This document shows positions 1 to 9,257 of a stretch of 64,000 nt of DNA, piece by piece; within the stretch, counting starts at the first letter, position 1; the number at the start of each line of letters is the position of its first letter. The notes under the pieces were generated by a model. The model saw nothing but the letters and a program-made list of their open reading frames with translations. It did not search any database and had not been told where the DNA came from. The translations under genes were made by a program, and so were the position numbers. Source of the stretch: Gimesia sp. (GTDB taxonomy: Bacteria > Planctomycetota > Planctomycetia > Planctomycetales > Planctomycetaceae); the NCBI RefSeq assembly GCF_040219335.1, contig NZ_JAVJSQ010000010.1:62001-126000 (forward strand). The letters are read 5' to 3'.

Positions 1-1
1 G

Positions 2-583
2 ATCATACGTCTTTTGGTCGAATCTCAAGGGATTGTTTTAGAAGGCCATACTTTAAAGACCACCTTGCCGGGATTCCTGTTCGATATGAATTTGTTCTTT
101 CAAGCTCTTCTATCCCGATTCCTAAAAGAGAATTTGGTGGATCATACTATTCAGGATGAACACGGGCTAAAAGGGATGATGCGATACAATCCTAAATACA
201 ATCCACAAAGTAAGCAGTCCCCTACCCCTCGACCAGACTATGCGATCATGCGACAAGGGAAGCTAGTGTCATTATTGGATGCTAAATATCGAGATCTTTG
301 GGAAAAGTCACTCCCACGTGAGATGCTTTATCAGCTAGTTGTATATGCGATTAGTAATCGGCAGCAATTACAGAGTAGTATTCTGTATCCAACAGAAAAT
401 CTGCACGCAAAGGAAGCAAGGATTAATGTTTCTGATCCTGTTTACGGTAAACACCTTGGTCAAGTGTGTTTGAGGCCGGTCAATCTAACTCAAATCGAAG
501 AGCTGGTATCTTCTAGTACGGCTGTAGCTCGAAGAGAGCGAGAGAAGCTGGCAAAACGATTGGCATTTGGAGCAGGTACTTAA
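2..583 (+). CDS. mcrC: McrC-like subunit of a McrBC restriction system, C-terminal part
   Basis: The frame is open to the window edge, so the N-terminus is missing. The TTG at 14 is not a credible start. The visible part fits the nuclease half of McrC, the partner of the McrB GTPase that cleaves DNA carrying modified cytosine. The motif LPGFLFDMN is followed by a PD-(D/E)XK-type core: RPDYAIM (Asp near residue 75 counted from position 14), a short strand, then LLDAKYRDLW (Asp89, Lys91), and the helix REMLYQLVVYA. This order (Asp, then D-x-K, then a helix ending in Y.hhhYA) is typical of the family. The matching mcrB should lie just upstream, outside the window. It is the first of a series of + strand defence-type genes. 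Confidence 0.8.
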   Translation: MIRLLVESQGIVLEGHTLKTTLPGFLFDMNLFFQALLSRFLKENLVDHTIQDEHGLKGMMRYNPKYNPQSKQSPTPRPDYAIMRQGKLVSLLDAKYRDLWEKSLPREMLYQLVVYAISNRQQLQSSILYPTENLHAKEARINVSDPVYGKHLGQVCLRPVNLTQIEELVSSSTAVARREREKLAKRLAFGAGT

Positions 584-678
584 ATTGCTATCGAATTATG
601 GGAATACGGAATGCCAAAGTGTCAATTTTAAGTTGCCGTTGAGTTGCAAATAATATAGAAGCATGAGAAAGCAATTAC

Positions 679-1476
679 ATGAGTTTTCATTTCGGAATAC
701 CTAATAATTCTAAATCTATACAAAATGTAATAAGTCATTACAAAAGATCGGAGTTTTATTCAATCACCCGTTCTACCATTCCACTGCTGTCCTTACTCGC
801 TCACGATCAAGACACCTTTGACTCCTTGATTTCTGAAATTGAATTTTCTTCTAACTATCATACCTACCTTGAATATACTATTTCTCCGAGACTAGGTAGA
901 GGGAAGGCCTCCCATACAGATGCTATGTTGATAGCTGGGAACTCGTCACTCGCCATTGAAGCAAAATGGACAGAGGAAATGTATCCGACTGTGAGCGATT
1001 GGATAAAGCAGGGAATAAATAAACAGAACAGAATAGATGTGTTAAATGGATGGCTGACTTGTTTTAACCAACATCTTGGAGAACCATTTGATCCCGATGA
1101 TTTCCTCACTTCTATTTATCAGATGATCCATAGAGCTGCATCGGCGGTCGAAGCAGGTAAAAAACCATCCATTGCTTACTTCTTATTCAAAATGAAATCG
1201 CTCACCAAAGGAGCAACGACTGATGAGATCTCCAAGAAACTCAAGGAATTATGGAATCTCTTAGGTAAACCGAATTCTCTTAACTTCTATGTTGCAGAAA
1301 TTGAAATAGAGCCAACCGATCTTTATGAGAGTTTGCAGGTGGATGCATCCTCTAAGTGTAAGGAAGAGATTTCCGAAACTATCATTGATGCACTCCAAGG
1401 TAATGATGCTCTTTTTAAATATATACCGCGTCCCGTTATCAAAATAGATGATTCTGACCGGGAGGGAGAGTTTTGA
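679..1476 (+). CDS. PD-(D/E)XK nuclease-like protein of unknown family
   Basis: A 265-residue protein that I cannot assign to a named family. In the middle it has a motif fitting a PD-(D/E)XK nuclease core: Glu65 in YLEYTISP, Asp81 in SHTDAMLI, then Glu94 and Lys96 in LAIEAKW, with the usual spacing of about a dozen residues between Asp and ExK. The region after it is helical. The gene ends with TTGA overlapping the start of the DUF429 gene, so the two are translationally coupled and probably act together. There is no signal peptide or membrane segment. Nuclease activity is an inference from the motif only. The start is an ATG after a 95-base gap behind mcrC, without a strong ribosome binding site. 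Confidence 0.6.
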   Translation: MSFHFGIPNNSKSIQNVISHYKRSEFYSITRSTIPLLSLLAHDQDTFDSLISEIEFSSNYHTYLEYTISPRLGRGKASHTDAMLIAGNSSLAIEAKWTEEMYPTVSDWIKQGINKQNRIDVLNGWLTCFNQHLGEPFDPDDFLTSIYQMIHRAASAVEAGKKPSIAYFLFKMKSLTKGATTDEISKKLKELWNLLGKPNSLNFYVAEIEIEPTDLYESLQVDASSKCKEEISETIIDALQGNDALFKYIPRPVIKIDDSDREGEF

Positions 1477-2594
1477 GGATTTACGGACTAGATTTCACAA
1501 GTTCTCCCCAAAAAAACAAGCCACTAACCCTCGTGAAATGTACGTTGATAGATTCTTTACTCACAATCGAAAACTTCCATGAATTCGGATCAGATTCTCA
1601 GTCCCCATTTGAAGACTATGGCGATTGGATCAATAGCCGTGGAGAGAAATGGAATGAAAGGGAGTGGATTGCAGGAATAGATTTTCCATTTGGCATGCCC
1701 CAGCTTGCAATAGCCTATTTTGGATGGGCCGATGATTTATCAAAATGTTCTTGGGAGGATTATGTTAAAAAAATCTATATTGCTCATCCGACGTTCTCTA
1801 AATTTTGTAAAGAGGTTACAGACTGGACCTATCCAAATGAGATGAGTGAGGCAGGGAATCCGGTCAAAGTGCAGGCGAAGCGAATCACGGACCAAGTATC
1901 TCGCTCTCAAAGTCCGATGAAGGTGAAGGACAATCCATACCCCGGGGCCATGTTCTACATGGGCTGTAAAGAATTAGTCGAAGCGGATATCTCAATCCCG
2001 CCAGTGCGAAGTGGCAAAAACAATAAGAAAGTTGTTGTCGAAGCCTACCCAAAACTTGTAGCGTTGCAATTTATTCCAGAGAAAGAGCAATTCCAAGAGT
2101 TACTACAGAAAAAGAATATTAGAAAAGAGGATCAAAAAAATCTTTCGCCTGACGAATTAGAAACAAAAAAGAATATCAACAATGAAATCAAGGAGCTATC
2201 AGTCAGAGCGAGAAGAATGTTGCGATACAAAGAAGCCGGTGAAGATGAGTTAGCAAGAGACAACCGCCAAATGATCATTGATGGGCTTAACGAGTCCGAT
2301 AACCCATATGGTGTGCGTGTAGTTTTCTCTGATGAAACAAACAAGAAGCGATGCATTGCAGATACAAAAGCAGACCTACTTGATTCTGTTCTCTGTGCGG
2401 TTCAGGCTTCTTGGGCTTATAAGAAAAAAGAGTCTGGTTATGGCGTACCATATTTTGATGCTGATGATCCCGTAAAACGACAGATTGAACTTGAAGGGTG
2501 GATCACTGATCCTGCACTTCATGAGATATTTCAGAAATTAGAGCCCGGTTTGACTTCGAGTAATTTAATGCCAGTGAATATGGATGATGAATGA
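1473..2594 (+). CDS. DUF429-family protein, predicted RNase H-like fold
   Basis: The start is TTG at 1473, overlapping the previous stop by four bases and preceded directly by the strong ribosome binding site GGAGGGAGAG. The N-terminus MRIYGLDFTSSPQ and the later IAGIDFPFGMP give the two acidic strands seen in DUF429 proteins (G-x-D-x-[ST] and G-I-D-x-P-x-G). These are predicted to adopt an RNase H-like fold. A later segment (VVVEAYPKLVA) and the C-terminal DTKADLLDSVLCAVQA fit the remaining conserved acidic positions of that family (EAYP and D..DA..CA). The substrate is unknown. Coupling to a PD-(D/E)XK-like gene and its place in a restriction/defence array suggest a nucleic-acid role. Length is 373 residues, longer than the shortest members because of a Lys/Glu-rich insertion near residues 200-250. 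Confidence 0.7.
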   Translation: MRIYGLDFTSSPQKNKPLTLVKCTLIDSLLTIENFHEFGSDSQSPFEDYGDWINSRGEKWNEREWIAGIDFPFGMPQLAIAYFGWADDLSKCSWEDYVKKIYIAHPTFSKFCKEVTDWTYPNEMSEAGNPVKVQAKRITDQVSRSQSPMKVKDNPYPGAMFYMGCKELVEADISIPPVRSGKNNKKVVVEAYPKLVALQFIPEKEQFQELLQKKNIRKEDQKNLSPDELETKKNINNEIKELSVRARRMLRYKEAGEDELARDNRQMIIDGLNESDNPYGVRVVFSDETNKKRCIADTKADLLDSVLCAVQASWAYKKKESGYGVPYFDADDPVKRQIELEGWITDPALHEIFQKLEPGLTSSNLMPVNMDDE

Positions 2595-2694
2595 AATTGA
2601 CAAGGGGGCAGATGGGTGATCACACAGAATGAGTTATTCAGCGTATCGATGTCATTAAATATTAACAGATCTGATTTTACCTTGAGGATTACGA

Positions 2695-3825
2695 ATGTGG
2701 CGTGCTAGTTCAGGAACTCGTGTTTTAACTGATTCCGAGTGGCCTTTATTTGAAATTGGCCTTGATGAACTACGGGTGATGGTCGAAGACGACATAAGCT
2801 ACGAAACTGATGATACAGAAACTGGAGTAACTGCTTTCGACAGACTCACTCCAGAACAAAAGCTCTGCCAACTCGCCAAAGTGGGGATAGCACTTCGTGA
2901 CAAGACGGTTCCGGAACCTAAGCTAACGGCGGTCAGCGAAGGGACTGTAAAGGCTGTGTTCAATACTGTCAGGAATGAACTCCTTTATGAGATTGATACA
3001 GCCAAGGATGATTTGGTAGATGAATTATTTCACACAAGAGAAGCGATATTGAAAGCTTCTGCAGAAGAAGACGACAAAGATGATGAACTGCCTGACTTGA
3101 GGGAAGGCGATCCCACAGAATGGATGTGGTTATTTGAGGAAATAGAGGATCGGATATTATGGGATAACGACCATGCAAACGAAGATGCTTTCCTTGACCA
3201 TCCACGCGAGGAAGCAAAGAAGCTATTGGCTATGTCTGGTATAGATCCAGATTATTTTTTGTTTATTCCAGAAGAGCCGACTGAATCAAGTTTGATAAAA
3301 GCACGTCAGATTTTGGCAAAATTACTTTCATTGCCCATTCCCAATGATGATGGTCTTTACCCGATCCTCTACGATCATTTCCACGACATCTCAGTTGGGA
3401 GAATTTGTGAAGAACATGAATCGCAATGGAATGATCACCCTTGGATTTCATTCAGAGATCTTGTTCATCCAGAATGGGATTGTAAATATGATGAATGGGT
3501 AAAATTATTCTCTTCTGATCTTCCAGTGACGGCTTTTACTATCAAATCGGACACTTCGCCTGACGAACCATTACTTTCCGATGTATCAGCCGTGAAGGCA
3601 GGTCAACGTTGGGTCATAAAAGAAGATGACAGTTACTGGTGTGATTTACTTGACAATGGCTGGATTGATGAACCTGACAATGAATTATTACCTCCGTTGA
3701 CTTTTGATTCAGAACAGGAAGCTATTGCTGCATATAACCAAGCACGACTCATGTACCTAGATCGTTCAGAAAGAAATGAGCATGCCTTGGATTTAATAAA
3801 ATCATTTACTAACGAAGGAACCTGA
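2695..3825 (+). CDS. Acidic protein of unknown function
   Basis: I do not recognise this 376-residue protein. It is strongly acidic, with many Asp and Glu clusters (for example EEDDKDDELPD and FEEIEDRILWDND), and has no membrane segment, signal peptide or obvious catalytic motif. The start ATG at 2695 has a GAGG-containing ribosome binding site 6-8 bases upstream. The stop overlaps the next gene's ATG by one base (TGATG), so the two are coupled. The place between a nuclease-like pair and a restriction-endonuclease-fold gene suggests a part of the same defence cargo. An acidic surface could mean DNA mimicry or binding to a basic partner, but this is speculation. Confidence 0.55.
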   Translation: MWRASSGTRVLTDSEWPLFEIGLDELRVMVEDDISYETDDTETGVTAFDRLTPEQKLCQLAKVGIALRDKTVPEPKLTAVSEGTVKAVFNTVRNELLYEIDTAKDDLVDELFHTREAILKASAEEDDKDDELPDLREGDPTEWMWLFEEIEDRILWDNDHANEDAFLDHPREEAKKLLAMSGIDPDYFLFIPEEPTESSLIKARQILAKLLSLPIPNDDGLYPILYDHFHDISVGRICEEHESQWNDHPWISFRDLVHPEWDCKYDEWVKLFSSDLPVTAFTIKSDTSPDEPLLSDVSAVKAGQRWVIKEDDSYWCDLLDNGWIDEPDNELLPPLTFDSEQEAIAAYNQARLMYLDRSERNEHALDLIKSFTNEGT

Positions 3826-4424
3826 TGCTTCCAGATTATCCAAAAACAAAAGAGTTGTTGTCTGAAATGTTTCATGAGCGAGTAAAGACAGTTCAATATC
3901 AAAAACTAGGACTATTTTCTCAAATCAATCCTACACAGCTACACGAAGGCATAAAATGCCATTTGTATCGCGATGATGGGTCATTTGAGGACATTGAGTT
4001 AAAGCAAATTCAAGCATCCGTCAGCCTTGAACAGAATATTCAGGATCTTGAAAACATGGACGTCGAGAAAGTTGCCGATTTACTTGATAATCTGGGAGAA
4101 CAGCTTGCTGGTGAGCAGGTCAGTCTAATAATTCAGGAGTTAGATAAAGCTGTTCATGAAACGGGCAATATTGCAAATTCTGATCTTCCATTTCTTGAGC
4201 AATTCTTTGATTCAGTGCAAAAAATAGATTTAGATTTTGATGTCAATGGAATACCGATTATGCCCCAATTCTTAGTTGGTTCAGATGAAACAAGAAAGAA
4301 AATTGAAGAAACACTATCCCAAATTGAATCTGATCCAATGCTTCGAGTGCGTTTTGATAATTTAATCGAAAAGAAAAGGCTGGAATGGCGTGATAGAGAG
4401 GCTTCTCGAAACTTGGTTGGATAA
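3825..4424 (+). CDS. Unknown protein coupled to the acidic protein
   Basis: A 199-residue protein of unknown family. The start ATG shares one base with the stop of the preceding gene. An AAGGAA-like ribosome binding site lies in the end of that gene. The sequence is rich in predicted helices, with Leu-rich stretches around residues 75-125 and a basic C-terminal helix (KKRLEWRDREASRN). There are no Cys clusters, signal peptide or membrane segment. The last 35 bases overlap the next gene, which starts at GTG 4390 in another frame, so the three genes 2695-6051 form a tight unit. No function can be assigned. Confidence 0.55.
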   Translation: MLPDYPKTKELLSEMFHERVKTVQYQKLGLFSQINPTQLHEGIKCHLYRDDGSFEDIELKQIQASVSLEQNIQDLENMDVEKVADLLDNLGEQLAGEQVSLIIQELDKAVHETGNIANSDLPFLEQFFDSVQKIDLDFDVNGIPIMPQFLVGSDETRKKIEETLSQIESDPMLRVRFDNLIEKKRLEWRDREASRNLVG

Positions 4425-6051
4425 GGCCAACGAACGGTCCTTTCAAATTCCGTTTGCTCACTGGTTGGCATTCAAGGGATACACGGTGCTGCACGTATCA
4501 CGCCATTGTGCGATGGAGATTGGGAAAGACGTAATAGCAATAGCTCCCGACGGCGTTCCTTGTGCGTATCAGCTAAAGGGATTGGATGGTGGAATGATGA
4601 CTCTATCCAAGTGGCGGGACGATCTGGGAAAACAACTTCATCCACTCGTTCATGCGAAGATAGTACACCCTTCATTGAACACTTCACAGCACCATCGATC
4701 GTATATTGTAGTCAATGGTGATTTTCATGAAGTTGTCCAGAGAGAAATCGATGACTTTAATCGAGGTATGATTGATGCGGGTCAACCAGAAAGAGTTGTT
4801 ACCACTATAGTCAAAGGTGAACTATTTCAAGCCTTCAATGAATTACAGTCAGAATTTTGGGCGACAAATCTTAATGATTTGAAAACTTATTTAGAACTGT
4901 TTCTCGAAGATGGATCTGGCCCCCTCCCTAAGCAAAAGCTAGCTTCTCTCTTACATGACGCTCTTCCCTTGGAGCCAGCAAATAAAAAACGTCCTTCAAA
5001 TAATGAATCGGCACGTTCCTTAGTTGGAGCAGCGGTTATCTGTTCTGCGGCTATTTCATCATTCACCCTTGCTGAGAATCATGTAGCAGAGTTTGAGGCA
5101 TGGACAATCTTCTGGTGTTATACAATGGGCCTTGCAGAAAAATGGAAGACTCCATTTAAAACCATAGAATTTGCGGCTAATTTAGCCTCTGATTCTATAT
5201 TTTCTTCGCTTGGGCGATTGTGCGACGAATTAATTACTCGGGAACATTATTTTGAAGGTGACCCTCTTCTTGATCGCCCCGTCTATGGTGTAAGAATGAC
5301 TCAGCTTTTGGGTTTAATGGGCCTTTATGGTTTACTTTTACAAAATAAACTTCGAACCAATGAAGGGGAGACTGACAGACAACACTTAGATTTTGCAATA
5401 AAGTTTTGTGAGATGCATAAGAATAAGCTTTTACTCTGGGGAGAGTATGCGATACCACAATTTCTCGCTTGGAATTACTTTCGTAAAACGTACGATGCCA
5501 CACCAAAAGGTGATTTTTTTTACTCAACTTTAATCAAAACGATTTGTCGAAAGAATAACATCGATAGCAAAAACACGCTCCCTAATGCTTACTACGATGC
5601 AGAGGCAATCCTTCCCTATGAGTTGGGGTTAGCAAACAAACCACTAAACGATTCTTTTAGCAGATATTCACACTACCTCGAAAGTTTAATGCATCTATTC
5701 ATTCGAGGAAATTACAAGCAGGAAATGAAGAGTTTATTCCCTGATATTACTCAAATTGGATTCCGGTATTTTGATCCGGGGGACATGTGGAGATACTTTA
5801 TGTATCGAAACGAGGATTGTGGCACAGACATAACTAAATTTCTTGTTCCACCACATAAATGGGAAGATTTGAGGCGTAAATCAGAGGAGTCTAACGGTGA
5901 CGAAATACCATTTCTTCTAAAAGAATATCCTCTTCATTATTTGACGATGCTTCTTGTTATGCCATATCGGGTAAATGCAAGTGGTTTGCGATGGTTAGAC
6001 ACAATTCTACAAGATCAGATACAAGACAAATCATGGATGATGAATGAGTAA
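4390..6051 (+). CDS. Restriction-endonuclease-fold protein (Mrr-like N-terminus), unknown C-terminal domain
   Basis: A 553-residue protein with GTG start at 4390, chosen because it is the first start in the frame and has AAGG about nine bases upstream. It overlaps the preceding gene by 35 bases. Residues 1-100 fit a PD-(D/E)XK fold of the Mrr type. Gln-Ser-rich helix ANERSFQIPFAHWLAFKG is followed by AMEIGKDVIAI (Glu43, Asp47) and AYQLKG (Gln61, Lys63), giving the E...D...QxK pattern. The remaining 450 residues are helical and unrecognised; residues 200-330 contain several hydrophobic helices that are too polar for clear membrane spans. I infer DNA cleavage or binding by the N-terminus and sensing or regulation by the C-terminus. 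Confidence 0.6.
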   Translation: MIERLLETWLDKANERSFQIPFAHWLAFKGYTVLHVSRHCAMEIGKDVIAIAPDGVPCAYQLKGLDGGMMTLSKWRDDLGKQLHPLVHAKIVHPSLNTSQHHRSYIVVNGDFHEVVQREIDDFNRGMIDAGQPERVVTTIVKGELFQAFNELQSEFWATNLNDLKTYLELFLEDGSGPLPKQKLASLLHDALPLEPANKKRPSNNESARSLVGAAVICSAAISSFTLAENHVAEFEAWTIFWCYTMGLAEKWKTPFKTIEFAANLASDSIFSSLGRLCDELITREHYFEGDPLLDRPVYGVRMTQLLGLMGLYGLLLQNKLRTNEGETDRQHLDFAIKFCEMHKNKLLLWGEYAIPQFLAWNYFRKTYDATPKGDFFYSTLIKTICRKNNIDSKNTLPNAYYDAEAILPYELGLANKPLNDSFSRYSHYLESLMHLFIRGNYKQEMKSLFPDITQIGFRYFDPGDMWRYFMYRNEDCGTDITKFLVPPHKWEDLRRKSEESNGDEIPFLLKEYPLHYLTMLLVMPYRVNASGLRWLDTILQDQIQDKSWMMNE

Positions 6052-6182
6052 TTATTAAGTCTCATTTTCATGAAATGTAATGATATTCATACTACTGGTC
6101 ATTCATGCGAAGAAATCCATCATATTTTCGAACCAGTATAATAAAATATTGTTAGAAGCTAATTGCCAAGAATGAACAGTAA

Positions 6183-9100
6183 ATGCCGGACTCACAACCT
6201 TTCCATCTGGGACAGATCGTTCGACTGAAATCCCAGCCTGATAAAATCGGTGCAGTTGTAGAAGTAAAAGAGTCAGACCCGGAATATCAATACACCGTTT
6301 TTATAGATGGAAAGCTATCAAGCTATTTTGCTTCACAACTAATTGCTGACAAAGAATCCAGTCAAAGTAAACAGATTCTGTCAGTAGCAGAATGTAAGGC
6401 TCTTCTCACTGCCCGGTTGATCAACCATCCAAGCACATCAACTCTCTACTCATTAAATGCAGCCCGGGTTGATTATGTCCCATATCAATACCGCCCTGTG
6501 CTTCGTTTTATCCGGGCAGACCGCCCTCGCCTTCTGATCGCCGATGGGGTTGGTGTCGGTAAAACGATTGAAGCAGGCCTGATCCTTCGGGAACTACAAG
6601 CCCGCCAAGATATCAACTCTGTATTAATCATATGTCCCCGACCACTCATCACGGAGAAAAAGTGGCAGACAGAAATGAAGCGGTTCGATCAGGATTTCGA
6701 ACATTTCGATGGTAAGATGCTTCGTCATTGTATTTCCGAATGTGATCTTGATGGAGTATGGCCGGAAAGACACCAGTTTGGGATCATTCCCTATTCGATT
6801 CTGAATGAAGAAATTATCACTGGTACTAAAAAAGGTAAGAATTCAAAGAAGCCATGCTTACTGGATCTCGATCCAGCACCTCATTTTGACCTTGTTATTG
6901 TGGATGAAGCCCACCGGATATCAAATCCCAACACTTATGGTCACGAGGCTGTTAAATATTTTTGCGATAATGCAGAAGCGGCAATTTTCTTGACTGCCAC
7001 TCCCCTCCAGCTTGACAATGGCGATCTCTTCTCAATCTTAAATCTGTTGAGACCAGATGTGGTTATTGATCGAGATAGCTTCGAACACATGTCAGAGCCG
7101 AATCCGATGATTAATGAGGCAGTGAGACATGCCCGTAGTGCCTCTGCGGAATGGCAGATCAGGGCCCTCGACTGTCTGAAAAAAGCACAATCAACATCTT
7201 GGGGGGCCTCGATGCTTATCAATAATCCCGGAGTTGATGAAATCACCGATAAGCTATCGTCTGCTGAAATCACAGAACAGGATCGTGTTAAGATCATTGA
7301 TCAGCTTGAAAACTTACATTCCTTTTCTGGAATAATAAACCGTACCCGTAGACGTGATATTGGGGAATTCACTACGAGACGATCCAATACTGTGGAAGTC
7401 CCGTTTACTGAGGCTCAAAAGTCCTTGCATGAAGCTCTATTGAAAGTGCAATCCGACATTCTTGCGGATTTACATGGCTCCAGATGTGTCAACTTCATGA
7501 TGTCAACGATTCGCCGACAGGCAGCCAGTTGCCTGTATGGTTTGGCCCCCTTCATTGAAGACATCCTCACACGCCATATCAGTGAAGAAGAGCTATCAGA
7601 GGTAGACATAGAAGACTATGAGGTCGAATCAGATGAGCTTAATACAATCGCAAAGAAAGTTCAGTCCGTCATTTCCATGGCCAAGATGCTCGATACGAAA
7701 GACCCCAAACTTGAGAAAGTGATTGAACTGGTAAAACAGAAACAGATTCCGAAAAAGTATCCAAACCATAGAGTAATGATTTTCAGCTCTTTCAGGCACA
7801 CATTGCATTACCTTCAACAGGGACTGATGGACGCCGGTATTAGAGTTGGTCTCGTTCATGGCAATGTCCCCGACGAAGATCGTACTGCGATTCGACATCG
7901 ATTCGAGCAGCCGAAATCTGAATCAGAAGCCCTTGATGTAGTCCTGTTTTCTGAGGTGGGATGTGAAGGTCTCGACTACCAGTTCTGTGATTGCATCATT
8001 AATTACGACATTCCTTGGAATCCCATGCGTGTTGAGCAGCGTATTGGACGAATTGACCGAAACGGTCAAAAGAGCCAGTTCGTCAGTATCTATAATCTGA
8101 TCACACCGGGGACTGTCGATGCTGACATTTACGAGCGGTGTTTAATGCGAATCGGAATATTTGAACAGGCTGTTGGTGCCAGCGAAGACATCCTTGGGAA
8201 AATCACCAAAGAATTAAATGAGATTGCGATTAAATCAGAGCTGACTCCCACTGAACGACAGGAACGTCTTCGGCAACTGGAAGACAATGAAATACGGAAG
8301 CTTCTGGAAGAAGAGAAGCTGGAAGATCAACAACACGAGTTCTTCGGGATTTCAGTTCCGTCGCAGGATCGTTTCAAGAAGGATGTCGAAAATGCTTCGA
8401 GTTACTGGTTAGAGCCAGAAGCAATTCAAAACATGCTCAGTTCATATCTGGAGTCGGTCAGTGATTCAGCAGCAATCCTTGGAAAAGGTGAAATCAAATC
8501 ATTGCGTCTAAATGAAAATGCACGTAAGAAAATGCTACAGGATGCTCGTGATCTTTCCAATAAATCCGATATCCACCAACGCCAATGGGAAAAATGGCTG
8601 AAAGGAAACGATCCTCATTTACCAATCACGTTCGATGGAGAATCAGCTAATGAAGACCGTACGGTCCAGCTATTAAGTCCAGTACATCCATTGATACGTC
8701 AGGCCGCCCATTCATTTGAATTACAATCAGATCCTGAAATACACCTCACGGTAGCCGATAAAAGACTCCCGAAAGGAGTTTACCCTTTTACCATTTATCA
8801 ATGGGATTACTTTGGCATACGAAAAGATCTGGAACTCAAAGTCATTTCAGAACATGAAACCATTTCCAGTCATTTCTTCGAGCTATTAAAGAATGCTACT
8901 GATTCGAATTCGGGCGATAACATTTCAGAAAAAGATTTAAGCACACTTGAGTCACTCCATTACATCAGTTGGAAGTCTGCCCTCGAAATCCATCGAGCAA
9001 AGGTTGGTAAACTGGCAGAATTTAAACGGCAGAGTCTTAAGGCCAGCCATGAGGGTCGTATCGCAATGCTGAATGATCGCCTGCGGTCAGCAACTGACGA

Positions 9101-9257
9101 GAAGATTCAAAGAATGAGAGAGGCAGAGATTAACAGGGCGAACCTTGAGTATGAGGAAAGATCCGCTGAATTGAGCAGCAGTGCTGAGAATCCAGATATC
9201 AGATATGAGCGGATTTTAGTTGGAACGATTGAAACCAGAAATGGAACAGCCAAATGA
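6183..9257 (+). CDS. SNF2/RapA-like DEAD/DEAH-box helicase
   Basis: A 1024-residue ATP-dependent nucleic-acid motor. Residues 5-60 form a small beta-rich, Tudor/SH3-like domain (LGQIVRLKSQPDKIG). The SNF2-type ATPase follows: Walker A ADGVGVGKTIEAG near residue 120, motif II VDEAHRIS near 240, motif III FLTATPLQ near 275. The second lobe has IFSSFRHTLHYL, SEVGCEGLDYQ and the arginine-finger motif VEQRIGRIDRNGQ near 620. This is the RapA/HepA and DISARM DrmD type of helicase. The last 350 residues are unrecognised, with a charged coiled coil at the end. The stop overlaps the start of the sacsin-like gene by ATGA, so both are probably made together. A 131-base gap upstream may hold a promoter. 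Confidence 0.85.
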   Translation: MPDSQPFHLGQIVRLKSQPDKIGAVVEVKESDPEYQYTVFIDGKLSSYFASQLIADKESSQSKQILSVAECKALLTARLINHPSTSTLYSLNAARVDYVPYQYRPVLRFIRADRPRLLIADGVGVGKTIEAGLILRELQARQDINSVLIICPRPLITEKKWQTEMKRFDQDFEHFDGKMLRHCISECDLDGVWPERHQFGIIPYSILNEEIITGTKKGKNSKKPCLLDLDPAPHFDLVIVDEAHRISNPNTYGHEAVKYFCDNAEAAIFLTATPLQLDNGDLFSILNLLRPDVVIDRDSFEHMSEPNPMINEAVRHARSASAEWQIRALDCLKKAQSTSWGASMLINNPGVDEITDKLSSAEITEQDRVKIIDQLENLHSFSGIINRTRRRDIGEFTTRRSNTVEVPFTEAQKSLHEALLKVQSDILADLHGSRCVNFMMSTIRRQAASCLYGLAPFIEDILTRHISEEELSEVDIEDYEVESDELNTIAKKVQSVISMAKMLDTKDPKLEKVIELVKQKQIPKKYPNHRVMIFSSFRHTLHYLQQGLMDAGIRVGLVHGNVPDEDRTAIRHRFEQPKSESEALDVVLFSEVGCEGLDYQFCDCIINYDIPWNPMRVEQRIGRIDRNGQKSQFVSIYNLITPGTVDADIYERCLMRIGIFEQAVGASEDILGKITKELNEIAIKSELTPTERQERLRQLEDNEIRKLLEEEKLEDQQHEFFGISVPSQDRFKKDVENASSYWLEPEAIQNMLSSYLESVSDSAAILGKGEIKSLRLNENARKKMLQDARDLSNKSDIHQRQWEKWLKGNDPHLPITFDGESANEDRTVQLLSPVHPLIRQAAHSFELQSDPEIHLTVADKRLPKGVYPFTIYQWDYFGIRKDLELKVISEHETISSHFFELLKNATDSNSGDNISEKDLSTLESLHYISWKSALEIHRAKVGKLAEFKRQSLKASHEGRIAMLNDRLRSATDEKIQRMREAEINRANLEYEERSAELSSSAENPDIRYERILVGTIETRNGTAK

